Source: Acidobacteriota bacterium | GTDB taxonomy: Bacteria > Acidobacteriota > Terriglobia > Terriglobales > Acidobacteriaceae | Assembly: GCA_021799405.1 (NCBI GenBank) | Contig: JAJZAL010000110.1 | Location: forward strand, 1 to 16,473 | Length of the DNA: 16,473 bases | Direction: 5' to 3' | Notes under the pieces: model-generated | Database searches by the model: none | Seen by the model: the letters and a program-made list of their open reading frames with translations, nothing else | What the model was told of the DNA's origin: nothing | Shown here: piece after piece, positions 1-8,269 of the stretch | Layout of the letters: each line of letters starts with the position of its first letter | Position numbering within the stretch: the stretch's first letter is position 1 | Translations under genes and position numbers: made by a program

Positions 1-318
1 TTGATGCTCGGTTCCATCGCCATTCTCGGCATGCCGCCGTTCGGCATCTTTGCCAGCGAATTTCTGATCCTGACCACCGCGGTGCACGAGCATCCATGGG
101 CAGCGCCATTGCTTTTGATCGCACTTGGCGTGGCGTTCGGCGGCATCTTCATCAAGGTTCAACCCATGATCTTCGGCGACGGTCGTGCGCCCAGGTTGCC
201 GCACTCACCGGCGCTGCTTCCGGTCTTCGTCCATCTGGCTCTGGCGCTAACGCTCGGGATTTACATACCTCCCACGCTGGCCGCGTGTTACAACGCCGCC
301 GCGAATTTGATTGGATAA
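1..318 (+). CDS. HyfF/NuoL-M-like proton-translocating membrane subunit, C-terminal fragment
   Basis: This is the last 105 codons of a gene that begins upstream of the window. The residues are almost all hydrophobic and form about three transmembrane segments. The first carries the Gly-Met-Pro-Pro-Phe-Gly-Ile-Phe-x-Ser-Glu-Phe pattern seen near the end of antiporter-like subunits of hydrogenase 4 (HyfF) and complex I (NuoL/NuoM/NuoN). Such subunits sit in the cytoplasmic membrane and move protons or sodium ions when the attached redox arm turns over. HyfF is the best guess because the next two genes are HyfG-like and HyfI-like, the order found in hydrogenase-4-type operons. The stop codon TAA (316-318) shares its last base with the ATG of the next gene, so translation is probably coupled. 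The conserved lysines and glutamates of the pumping channel lie outside the window and cannot be checked. Confidence 0.85.
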   Translation: MMLGSIAILGMPPFGIFASEFLILTTAVHEHPWAAPLLLIALGVAFGGIFIKVQPMIFGDGRAPRLPHSPALLPVFVHLALALTLGIYIPPTLAACYNAAANLIG

Positions 319-1871
319 TGATGATGGAATTTGATCGATTCGATCCGCCGCCAGCCAAGTTCCCCGGAAATGTACCCGCTATCCGTGTTCAGGCAAATGC
401 GGACCACTGGTTCGCTGCAGCCGAGGCGCTGCACGCCGCCCATGCGCACTTCCTCTCGCTATGGGGCGCGGACGATCGCGACCGCGACAACTGCTTCCGC
501 ATTTACGGCGCATGGCTTCTGCCGGACCGGGTAGTTGTCATAGAAAACGCCCTTCGCGATGTGGCCAATCCGCACTATGCGAGCCTCGCACCGCTCTTTC
601 CCGCGGCATCGCGCATGCAGCGCGCCGTTTACGACTTGCTGGGAATCTCTACCGAAGAGCCGGACATGCGCCGCTGGCTCCGCCACGACGGATGGCCTGA
701 AAGTGTCTTCCCGTTGCGGCGTGCCTTCGACGGGAATCAGCAGTACCCCGTCACTTCCGAACCGTATCCATTCGTGCAAGTCGAAGGCGATGGAGTCCAC
801 GAGATTCCAGTAGGGCCTGTGCATGCGGGCACTATTGAGCCCGGCCATTTTCGCTTCTCCGTCGTGGGCGAAAAAGTCCTGCGCCTCGAAGAGCGCCTCG
901 GCTATACGCATAAAGGCGTCGGCAAGCGCTTTCAGGCGATGCCGCAAGCGGAAGGCCATTGGCTGGCGGCTCGGCTTTGCGGCGATTCAGCGGTCGCGTT
1001 CTCATGGGCATGGTGTGCGGCGCTGGAGTCCATCACAGACACACTTTGCCCGCCACGGGCCATCGCTCTGCGCGCCCTCGCCCTTGAGCACGAACGCATG
1101 GCCAATCACCTGGGCGATCTAGGCGCTCTCGGCAATGACGCAGGGTTCGCCTTTGGCCTCACGCAGTTCTCGCGACTCAAGGAAGATTTGCTCCGAACCG
1201 GCGCCGCGCTCTTCGGCGAGCGCTACCTGATGAACTTCATCCTGCCTGGAGGTGTAGCGCGCGATCTGCCGGCACACGCCAGCGCACTGCTTTCGGCGCA
1301 GTACCTGAAGCTGGAAGAAAGTGTCGCCGGCTTGCGTTCGATTTACGACGAGCACGCTGGAGTGCAGGACCGCTTCCGCGAAACCGGCCGCCTCGACCAT
1401 GCGCCAGCCGAGCAACTCGGCGCGCTCGGCCTGGTCGCACGTGCCTCCGGAATCCAATGCGATCTGCGCGTGAATATGCCGTGGCCACCTTACGATGGAC
1501 TCCAAGTCCAGCCGGCTCTTCAGACATCGGGAGACGTCGCAGCTCGCGCGCAGGTGCGCTTCGATGAAGTCTTCGCATCTCTGCGTCTCTGCCGCGCTCT
1601 TCTCGCGGATCTTTCCGCGGGGCCGGTACATGCAGCCGTGCCCATCGCTGAGCCCGGCAGCATGGGCATCGGATTAATCGAAGGTTGGCGCGGTCCCGTG
1701 CTGATTGTTCTTGAAGCCGGGCCGGAAGGCTCAATCCGGAACTGCCACGCTCACGACCCTTCCTGGCAGAACTGGCCACTCCTCGAATACGCAATCATCG
1801 GCAACCTTGTGCCCGACTTCCCGCTCATCAACAAATCCTTCAATCTGTCCTACAGCGGACAGGATGGCTGA
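318..1871 (+). CDS. HyfG/HycE-like large subunit lacking most NiFe ligands (Ehr-type)
   Basis: 517 residues. The N-terminal third (about 20-130) resembles the NuoC/30-kDa domain and the rest resembles NuoD/49-kDa and [NiFe]-hydrogenase large subunits, a fusion typical of HycE/HyfG. The pattern 'ERLGYTHKGVGKR' (192-204) matches the family block ahead of the first metal motif. In group 4 hydrogenases that motif is CGxC; here it is C221-G-D-S224. The C-terminal DPCxxC motif is replaced by N509-L-S511-Y-S-G514, just before the end. Three of the four Ni-binding cysteines are therefore absent. The family places this subunit at the quinone- or catalytic-site end of the peripheral arm, next to the NuoB-like partner encoded immediately downstream. 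I infer a non-hydrogenase, Ehr-type complex. Three consecutive in-frame ATGs (318, 321, 324) make the exact start uncertain; all overlap or abut the upstream stop. Confidence 0.9.
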   Translation: MMMEFDRFDPPPAKFPGNVPAIRVQANADHWFAAAEALHAAHAHFLSLWGADDRDRDNCFRIYGAWLLPDRVVVIENALRDVANPHYASLAPLFPAASRMQRAVYDLLGISTEEPDMRRWLRHDGWPESVFPLRRAFDGNQQYPVTSEPYPFVQVEGDGVHEIPVGPVHAGTIEPGHFRFSVVGEKVLRLEERLGYTHKGVGKRFQAMPQAEGHWLAARLCGDSAVAFSWAWCAALESITDTLCPPRAIALRALALEHERMANHLGDLGALGNDAGFAFGLTQFSRLKEDLLRTGAALFGERYLMNFILPGGVARDLPAHASALLSAQYLKLEESVAGLRSIYDEHAGVQDRFRETGRLDHAPAEQLGALGLVARASGIQCDLRVNMPWPPYDGLQVQPALQTSGDVAARAQVRFDEVFASLRLCRALLADLSAGPVHAAVPIAEPGSMGIGLIEGWRGPVLIVLEAGPEGSIRNCHAHDPSWQNWPLLEYAIIGNLVPDFPLINKSFNLSYSGQDG

Positions 1872-1873
1872 GG
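1870..1873 (+). promoter_or_regulatory. ribosome binding site supporting the 1879 start
   Basis: GAGG lies five bases before the ATG at 1879 and overlaps the TGA stop of the large-subunit gene. An alternative ATG at 1864 in the same frame has only AGG directly against it, so the 1879 start is preferred. Confidence 0.45.
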
Positions 1874-1878
1874 CAGCT

Positions 1879-2397
1879 ATGTTTGATGTTCTTTCGCGCA
1901 TCATGCGCACCGGTATCCTTACGGAAACACCCGCGGAAGACGCGCAAAACTCTTCCGCGATCACAGATTTGCAGACTGATCTGCGCAGTATTCTAGGCCG
2001 TGCACTCTGCATTCGTCAGGTCGATGCCGGATCGTGCAATGGCTGCGAACTGGAAATCAACGCGCTCAACAATCCCTATTACAATCTCGAAGGACTGGGG
2101 ATCAAGTTTGTCGCCAGTCCTCGCCACGCTGATCTTCTACTGGTCACCGGCCCCGTGTCCGTCAACATGGAAGAAGCGCTCAAGCGCACGTATGATGCAA
2201 CTCCCGATCCCAAATTCGTTGTAGCCCTGGGAGACTGCGCCGACTGCGGCTGTGTCTTCGGCAGAAGCTACGCCAGCCGAGGCGGTGTCGCCAACCTAAT
2301 CCCCGTGGACTATACTATCCTCGGCTGTCCCCCGGAGCCGGCCGCCATTCTGAAAGGCATCTTGCAAGTGGCTCGATCGAAGCATCGCGCTTCCTGA
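1879..2397 (+). CDS. NuoB/HyfI/HycG-like [4Fe-4S] small subunit
   Basis: 172 residues from the chosen start, close to the usual NuoB/HyfI size. The N-terminus 'MFDVLSRIMRTGILTE' is typical of HyfI-like proteins. The ligands of the N2-type [4Fe-4S] cluster are present: C-N-G-C within 'GSCNGCELE', a cysteine in 'GDCADCGC', and the final 'GCPPEP' cysteine. The subunit should therefore still carry a redox-active cluster and pass electrons toward the interface with the large subunit. It follows the large-subunit gene almost without a gap and is the last gene of the operon in this window. No NuoI/HyfH-type 2x[4Fe-4S] ferredoxin gene lies between or after these genes, so the electron entry partner is not visible. 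A start at 1864 (177 residues) is possible. Confidence 0.92.
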   Translation: MFDVLSRIMRTGILTETPAEDAQNSSAITDLQTDLRSILGRALCIRQVDAGSCNGCELEINALNNPYYNLEGLGIKFVASPRHADLLLVTGPVSVNMEEALKRTYDATPDPKFVVALGDCADCGCVFGRSYASRGGVANLIPVDYTILGCPPEPAAILKGILQVARSKHRAS

Positions 2398-2404
2398 GTC
2401 CCGG

Positions 2405-2445
2405 TTCAGCCGGTCCATCCGAAAGATAGTTCGTGGTTGGCTGAA
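2405..2445 (+). terminator. candidate hairpin terminator after the Ehr-like operon
   Basis: TTCAGCC (2405-2411) is a perfect inverted match to GGCTGAA (2439-2445), and four further pairs (three of them G-T) extend the stem inward. It begins eight bases after the stop codon of the NuoB-like gene. A T-rich run (GTTTTCATT) follows about ten bases after the stem rather than directly, so termination may be weak or partial. Confidence 0.35.
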
Positions 2446-2567
2446 AGATTGATCCGTTTTCATTCCTGCGGCATCTATCCTGAAGCTTCTACGCTGTGTT
2501 GTCTTTGGATTTGAGGTTTCCGCGGCAGCCGGTCAATTGCTCCGCATCCCATTTACTGAGTTCATCA

Positions 2568-3863
2568 ATGCAGACTTTAAAACTCCTGCTCAGGATGCTC
2601 TGTCGTTGCGCCCCGGCAGGCTTGGCCATTGCTTGCGCTGTTCAATCCGCTGCGCAGGCCCTTACGTGGGATCAGGTCAAGGCGAGGTTTGAGGCCAGCA
2701 ATCCCGCCTTGAGAGCCGATGCCGACAACATCGACGAGGCGCGGTCCGAGGAGATCACCGCATATCTGCGTCCCAACCCACAGTTCACGACGACCGTGGA
2801 CGGAACGGAGATCGCGCCCAACGATGGCTATTGGCAGCCGCTCACCGGAACATTTGTCGAGCCCGGCATCAGTTATCTTCACGAACGCGATCACAAACGG
2901 GAGTTGCGCCTGACAAGCGCTCAGGAAGGCACGAGAATCACCGAGTCAGAGCACGAGGACCTGAAGCGCAATCTGCAATTCGCGCTGCACACGGCCTTTG
3001 TACAGACGCTCGAAGCCAAGGCCGTCGTCCACATGGCGCAAGACGACCTGTCTTACTATGACCACATCATCGCCATCAGCCGTGACCGCTTCAAGGCCGG
3101 CGATATTGGGCAGGTTGACCTCGATCGCATCGAGCTGCAACGAGTGCAATACGAAGCCGAGTTGCAGACGGCAATCGTCAACCTGCGTACCGCGAAGATT
3201 CAATTGCTGCAATTGATGAATGACCGCACGCCGGTGGCGCAGTTCGACGTCACCGGCGCATTCGATTTCTCTGACACGCTTCAACCCCTTTCCGCCTACC
3301 GGCAGATTGCTCTGGCGAACCGGCCCGATCTGCAAGCCGCTCTGGAGACGATTCAGCAATCAAAGACCAATCACAAGCTGGCTGTCGCAAACGGTTCCAC
3401 CGACCCGACCGTCGGCGCATGGTACACGTGGAATCCGTCAGTCAATAATCCTCACCCCATCGACATGTCAACCGTGGGCTTCAACGTCAGCGTTCCTCTG
3501 CGCATCTTCGACCGCAATCAAGGCGAAAAGCAACGCACGCAGATTGATATCGACCGCAGCCTCCAGGTCAGCGAGGCGGTGCGCGCGCAAGTCTTCTCCG
3601 ATGTGGATACGGCGTACGCCGAGGTTGAGAGCAACATCGACCTTCTCAAGCCTTACAAGGCGCAATACAACGCGCAGGCGCTGCGCGTGCGTGACACGGT
3701 GAGCTACGCCTACTTCCACGGTGGCGCTTCTTTGATGGATTTTCTCAACGCGCAGAGCGACTACCGCCAGGTGCAGTTGGCCTACGTGCAACTGATCGGC
3801 GCTTACCTGACGGCCGCGGGCCAGCTCAATCTCGCCGTCGGGCGTGAGGTGATCAAGGAATGA
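2568..3863 (+). CDS. TolC-family outer membrane factor of a heavy-metal efflux system (CzcC-like)
   Basis: 431 residues from the ATG at 2568, chosen because it gives a classic signal peptide (basic start, hydrophobic core, likely cleavage after 'AQA' at about residue 31). The frame stays open to 2496, but that longer start would bury the signal peptide. The mature protein shows the duplicated layout of TolC-like proteins: long amphipathic helices with two outer membrane efflux repeats, including 'LTWDQVKARFEASNPALRA' at the mature N-terminus and a second half near residues 250-420. Such proteins form a trimeric channel across the outer membrane and periplasm. The next two genes encode the adaptor and RND pump of the same assembly, and the stop overlaps the adaptor start by four bases. 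The upstream 170 bp show no convincing promoter. CzcC-like is inferred from the neighbours; the exact substrate cannot be read from this subunit. Confidence 0.9.
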   Translation: MQTLKLLLRMLCRCAPAGLAIACAVQSAAQALTWDQVKARFEASNPALRADADNIDEARSEEITAYLRPNPQFTTTVDGTEIAPNDGYWQPLTGTFVEPGISYLHERDHKRELRLTSAQEGTRITESEHEDLKRNLQFALHTAFVQTLEAKAVVHMAQDDLSYYDHIIAISRDRFKAGDIGQVDLDRIELQRVQYEAELQTAIVNLRTAKIQLLQLMNDRTPVAQFDVTGAFDFSDTLQPLSAYRQIALANRPDLQAALETIQQSKTNHKLAVANGSTDPTVGAWYTWNPSVNNPHPIDMSTVGFNVSVPLRIFDRNQGEKQRTQIDIDRSLQVSEAVRAQVFSDVDTAYAEVESNIDLLKPYKAQYNAQALRVRDTVSYAYFHGGASLMDFLNAQSDYRQVQLAYVQLIGAYLTAAGQLNLAVGREVIKE

Positions 3864-4996
3864 ATCGACAAATTACGATGATCGCCGGCTGTCTTTTGGC
3901 ATGCCTTTCGCTGGCGGCCTGCGGGAAAAAATTCGATCCTGCCTCGGGTGCGGCTCCGGCTCCCAAGGTGGTGGAGGTAGGAAACGAGGATATGGTTACG
4001 ATTGAGCATCCCGACGAGTTTCCCCTGTTGACCGCCGGCAGGATCGAGGCCCCGCACCGGCTCAGCGTCACCGGATCGGTATTTCCTGACATCAATCGGG
4101 AAATCCCGGTCATCTCCCTCGCTAGCGGCCGCGTGGTAGATGTTCGCGTAACCCTGGATCAGGACGTAACCAAAGGCCAGCTCCTGATGAAGGTTCAGAG
4201 CCCTGACGTCATCAACGCCTTTGACACCTACCTGAAGGCCGTAAACGACGAGCAGATGGCGAACAAGGCGTATATGCGCACAAAGGATCTCTACGCGCAT
4301 GGGGCCATATCGCAGGCCATGGTGGAGCAGGCAAAGGATGGGGAGGACGACGCGAAGGCCGACCTCGACGCGGCAAACCATGAACTCAGCACGCTGGGGA
4401 TCGATAAACAGCATCCCTCAGACATCGTGAACATCTACGCGCCGATCTCTGGCGTGATTGTAGCGCAGAACGTAACCAATGCCGCTGCGGCGGGCGTAAC
4501 CTACTCCGGTTCAGCGACAGCCTTCACCATTGCCGACCTCTCGCGCGTTTGGGTGATCTGCGATGTATATGAAAACGATCTGCCGATGGTCAAGTTGGGA
4601 CAGGAGGCTAGGATCACCTTGAGCGCCTATCCCGGCAAAGTCCTCACGGGCCGGGTGAGCGACATCGGGCCCGTGCTTGATCCAACAATTCGTACCGCCA
4701 AAGTCCGCATCGAGGTGCCAAATCCAGGCATGCTGCGGCTGGGCATGTTCGTGACCGCAACGCTGATCGGGCGGACGAAGGAACTTCACGCTACAGTGCC
4801 GGCCGATGCCATTCTTCACCTGCACGACCGAGACTGGGTCTATGTTCCTGCGGGCAGGGAGCACTTCCGGCGCATCCCTGTCCTAACCGGCAACATGCTG
4901 CCCGGCAATCAACAGGAAATCCTCTCGGGAATCGCTCCAGGCCAGCAGGTGGTGAAAAGCGTCCTGCAACTGGAGGCGGTGTTGGAGGCGCAATGA
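3860..4996 (+). CDS. periplasmic adaptor lipoprotein of HME-RND efflux (CzcB/CusB-like membrane fusion protein)
   Basis: 378 residues. The N-terminus has a lipoprotein signal ending in the lipobox L-A-A-C with the lipidated cysteine at residue 21. The protein should therefore be anchored to a membrane and lie in the periplasm. The body has the membrane-fusion-protein order: a biotinyl-lipoyl-like half ('GRVVDVRVTLDQDVTKGQLLMKVQSPDV'), a helical hairpin (about residues 115-175), the second lipoyl half ('IYAPISGVIVAQNV'), then a beta-barrel domain with 'DLSRVWVICDVYENDLPMVKLGQEARI'. That last segment is typical of CusB/CzcB relatives. It links the TolC-type channel to the RND pump. The start overlaps the upstream stop (ATGA) and its own stop overlaps the pump start in the same way, so the three proteins are probably made in step. 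No His-rich or Met-rich metal-binding extension is seen. Confidence 0.92.
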   Translation: MNRQITMIAGCLLACLSLAACGKKFDPASGAAPAPKVVEVGNEDMVTIEHPDEFPLLTAGRIEAPHRLSVTGSVFPDINREIPVISLASGRVVDVRVTLDQDVTKGQLLMKVQSPDVINAFDTYLKAVNDEQMANKAYMRTKDLYAHGAISQAMVEQAKDGEDDAKADLDAANHELSTLGIDKQHPSDIVNIYAPISGVIVAQNVTNAAAAGVTYSGSATAFTIADLSRVWVICDVYENDLPMVKLGQEARITLSAYPGKVLTGRVSDIGPVLDPTIRTAKVRIEVPNPGMLRLGMFVTATLIGRTKELHATVPADAILHLHDRDWVYVPAGREHFRRIPVLTGNMLPGNQQEILSGIAPGQQVVKSVLQLEAVLEAQ

Positions 4997-7900
4997 TCCG
5001 CCGGCTCGTCGATTTTGCCCTTCAAAATAAATTTCTGGTGCTGGCGTTCGGCATTCTGCTCTTTGCCTGGGGCATCGTCTCCTTTCACCGGCTGCCCGTA
5101 GAGGCCTATCCCGATGTAGCCAACAACTACGTGGACGTCATCGCGCAGTGGCCAGGCATCTCCGCCGAACAGATTGAGCAGCAGGTCACCATTCCCATCG
5201 AGACGATCATGAACGGCGTTCCCGGAGTCGCGCATGTCCGCTCGTGGTCTCTCTTCGGTCTCTCGACAGTGGAACTGGTCTTTGGCGATGAGACAACCGA
5301 CTTCGAAAATCGCGAGCGTGTTCTGGAAAGACTCTCCCAGGTGAGCCTGCCGCCGGGCGTTATACCGCAGATGGGAACCGACTGGAGCCCTGTCGGCCAG
5401 ATTTACTTCTACACTCTGCGAAGCACTAACCCGGAGTACGACGTGATGAATCTCAAATCACTCGATACCTGGGTGGTCCAGAAGTACCTCAAATCCGTTC
5501 CCGGCATTGTCGACACAAATCCCTTTGGCGGTCCAACTCGCGAATATCAGGTGCGGCTCGATCCCGACAAACTGGTCGATTACGGATTGAGCCTCGCGCA
5601 GGTGGAGCAGGCGCTGAGCAACAACAATGCCAATGGCGGAGGCAGCTTCATTCAGGCCGGCGAACAGCAGATGAATGTGCGTGAAGTCGGCCTGGTGCGC
5701 ACGATTCAGGACATCGGCAATACGGTTGTAACCGAGAAGGGCGGTACGCCGATCCGCATTCAAGACCTGGGCGTAGTCGAGCAGGGACCTATGATCCGGC
5801 TCGGCCAGTTCGGCGACACCTACCGCCGCAAAGATGAAAAGCTAGCCGACAGCGACGATGTGGTATCAGGCATCCTGTGCCTGCAAAAAGGCGCGGACGC
5901 GCAACCAGTGCTCGACGCCGTCCACAGATTGGTGAAGGACCTGAACAGACAGATCCTTCCCAACGGCGTAACTATCCATCCCTTTATCGACCGCAGCGAT
6001 CTGCTTCATTTCACCACGCACACCGTGCTGCATAACCTGAGCGAAGGCATCATCCTCGTGGTGGTCGTTCTGCTGTCGCTGCTGGGCAATATACGCGGCG
6101 CGCTGATCGTTGCGCTCACAATTCCCTTCTCGCTGCTTTTCGCGGCCATCTGCCTGGACTTGAAACACATTCCGGCCAATCTGTTATCTCTGGGCGCTCT
6201 GGACTTCGGAATGGTCGTAGACGGCGCTGTTGTCATGGTGGAGAATATCGTTCGCCACCTGGCCCGTCATGAAGACAATGCACAGTCGATGCAGCAGCGC
6301 ATTTCGGAAGCCGCGCATGAAGTGCAGCGGCCGGTCTTCTACGCAATCGCCATCATTATCACTGCGTACCTGCCCATCTTCACGCTTCAGGCCGTGGAAG
6401 GCCGCCTCTTTCACCCCATGGCGTGGACAGTGGCATTCGCGCTGCTGGGCGCGCTACTCTTTTCCATTATCCTCGCGCCAGTCCTTTCCACTTTCGCATT
6501 CAGCAAGGGGGCTAAGGAGTGGAAGAACCCGGTGATGGAGTATATTCGCGAACATTACCGGCGCGGCGTCCGCTGGGCGATTCATCATCACAGGATCATG
6601 ATTGGAATTGGAGTGACTGGCCTCGCGCTTGGAGTCTATCTCGCCCTTAGCGGTGTGATTGGTTCAGAATTTCTGCCGCACCTCGATGAAGGCGCGCTCT
6701 GGGTGCGCGGCGATCTGGATCAAAGCGTGGGGCCAACGGAGAGTATCTCCGTCGCCAACCAGGCAAGGCTCATTCTTTGTTCCTTCCCCGAGACCACGGA
6801 GTGCACCAGCCAGGTTGGACGCCCCGACGACGGAACTGACCATACTGGCTTTTTTAATACCGAGTTCTTTGTAGGCCTGAAACCCAAGGATGAGTGGCGC
6901 CCCGTCTTCCGCGGCAGTAAGGACAATCTGATCGCGGCCATGAACTACCAGTTGCACAAGAAGTTCCCGACGGTCATCTGGGGATTCTCGCAGCCGATCG
7001 AAGACAACATGGAAGAGGCGGTCAGCGGTGTCAAAGGTGAGTTGGCCACCAAGATTTACGGCGATGACCTACATAAACTTGAGGATATAGCCGACCAGGT
7101 CGCCTCCGTGATGAGCGGTGTGCCTGGGATCAAAGACCTTGGAGTGCTGCAGGTCACGGGTCAACCAGACCTTGATATTCAGGTGGACCGTGCGAAGGCG
7201 GCACGCTGGGGCATCAACATCGCTGACGTGCAGGACGCCGTGCAGACTGCCGTGGGAGGCACCGCCTTAACCCAGGTACTCAAAGGCGAACAGGTGTACA
7301 ACCTGACGCTGCGCTATCTCCCGAAGTATCGCGATACCCGCGAAGCCATCGAAAATATCAGGTTGCTGGCGCCGAGCGGCGAGCGCGTCTCCCTTGCGCA
7401 ACTCTGCGACATCCGCGAAACCGACGAAGGCTCTGAAATCTATCGGGAAAACAACCAGCGCTACGTTGCAATTAAGTACAGTGTGCGCGGACGCGCGCTT
7501 GGTGACGCCGTCCGCCAGGCCATTCAGAAGGTGGATGCGCAGATTAAGCTGCCGCGCGGATATCACATCAGTTGGGAAGGCGAGTATCAGAGCGAGGTGC
7601 GGGCGGAAAAGCGAATGGCCGTGATCGTGCCGCTGACCGTGCTTCTGATCTTCATCATCCTTTACTCGATGTACAAATCCCTGAAGTGGGCGATCCTGAT
7701 TCTTGCCACCGTGGCTATGGCCAGTATTGGCGGGCTGCTCGTGCTTCTGATCACGGGTACCAACTTCAGCGTCTCGTCCGAGGTCGGCTTTCTCGCCCTG
7801 TTCGGTGTCTCCGTCCAGACGGGCGTCATCATGCTCGAGTACATCAATCAGCTCCGCTCCCGCGGACGGTCCATTGAAGATGCCGCCGTCGAAGGAGCGG

Positions 7901-8130
7901 TTATGCGGCTGCGTCCCATCATGATGACCATGCTTGTAGCCACTCTGGGACTGCTGCCGGCCGCCATGTCCCATGGGATCGGCTCCGATTCCCAACGTCC
8001 CTTCGCCATCGTCATTGTCGGCGGCCTGGTCACCGATCTGGCGATGAGCATATTTCTGCTTCCCACGCTCTACGTCTGGATCGCGCGAGAAAAGGATATC
8101 CTTCCGGCGCCTGAAATGTTTGAAAGCTAG
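4993..8130 (+). CDS. heavy-metal efflux RND transporter (CzcA/CusA family)
   Basis: 1045 residues, the normal length for the heavy-metal (HME) branch of the RND superfamily. The layout is one N-terminal membrane helix, a periplasmic loop, six helices, a second periplasmic loop and five further helices. The fourth-helix signature reads D404-F-G-M-V-V-D410-G-A-V-V-M-V-E417-N, with the two aspartates and the glutamate that carry protons in CzcA-type divalent-cation pumps. 'SQPIEDNMEEAVSGVKGE' and 'GSDSQRPFAIVIVGG' are family landmarks. The pump exports metal ions from the periplasm or cytoplasm using the proton gradient, as a trimer with the two upstream products. The acidic signature favours Zn/Co/Ni/Cd over Cu(I)/Ag(I), but this is inference. 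It is the last gene of the operon. Confidence 0.95.
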   Translation: MIRRLVDFALQNKFLVLAFGILLFAWGIVSFHRLPVEAYPDVANNYVDVIAQWPGISAEQIEQQVTIPIETIMNGVPGVAHVRSWSLFGLSTVELVFGDETTDFENRERVLERLSQVSLPPGVIPQMGTDWSPVGQIYFYTLRSTNPEYDVMNLKSLDTWVVQKYLKSVPGIVDTNPFGGPTREYQVRLDPDKLVDYGLSLAQVEQALSNNNANGGGSFIQAGEQQMNVREVGLVRTIQDIGNTVVTEKGGTPIRIQDLGVVEQGPMIRLGQFGDTYRRKDEKLADSDDVVSGILCLQKGADAQPVLDAVHRLVKDLNRQILPNGVTIHPFIDRSDLLHFTTHTVLHNLSEGIILVVVVLLSLLGNIRGALIVALTIPFSLLFAAICLDLKHIPANLLSLGALDFGMVVDGAVVMVENIVRHLARHEDNAQSMQQRISEAAHEVQRPVFYAIAIIITAYLPIFTLQAVEGRLFHPMAWTVAFALLGALLFSIILAPVLSTFAFSKGAKEWKNPVMEYIREHYRRGVRWAIHHHRIMIGIGVTGLALGVYLALSGVIGSEFLPHLDEGALWVRGDLDQSVGPTESISVANQARLILCSFPETTECTSQVGRPDDGTDHTGFFNTEFFVGLKPKDEWRPVFRGSKDNLIAAMNYQLHKKFPTVIWGFSQPIEDNMEEAVSGVKGELATKIYGDDLHKLEDIADQVASVMSGVPGIKDLGVLQVTGQPDLDIQVDRAKAARWGINIADVQDAVQTAVGGTALTQVLKGEQVYNLTLRYLPKYRDTREAIENIRLLAPSGERVSLAQLCDIRETDEGSEIYRENNQRYVAIKYSVRGRALGDAVRQAIQKVDAQIKLPRGYHISWEGEYQSEVRAEKRMAVIVPLTVLLIFIILYSMYKSLKWAILILATVAMASIGGLLVLLITGTNFSVSSEVGFLALFGVSVQTGVIMLEYINQLRSRGRSIEDAAVEGAVMRLRPIMMTMLVATLGLLPAAMSHGIGSDSQRPFAIVIVGGLVTDLAMSIFLLPTLYVWIAREKDILPAPEMFES

Positions 8131-8205
8131 TGCCTACTAACACTACCAGAGCGAAGGTCCCGGCAGTGCGAACCAGCCCTGGCCGCTGGACAAACCTGAC
8201 CCGCC

Positions 8206-8224
8206 CGGGATGCAATCGATCCCG
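8206..8224. terminator. candidate hairpin between convergent genes
   Basis: CGGGAT (8206-8211) and ATCCCG (8219-8224) form a perfect six-pair stem with a seven-base loop, in the 139-bp gap between the converging pump and response-regulator genes. There is no clear T-run on either side, so its role as a terminator is uncertain. Confidence 0.3.
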
Positions 8225-8269
8225 TATGTATGGCACTGCAGCGACGCGCATCCGGGAGGATACAGCAAT

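Noticed and set aside
7267..7995. 242-codon minus-strand open frame inside the RND pump gene
   Set aside because: It is antisense to the well-supported pump and is His/Asp/Gln-rich without domain features.
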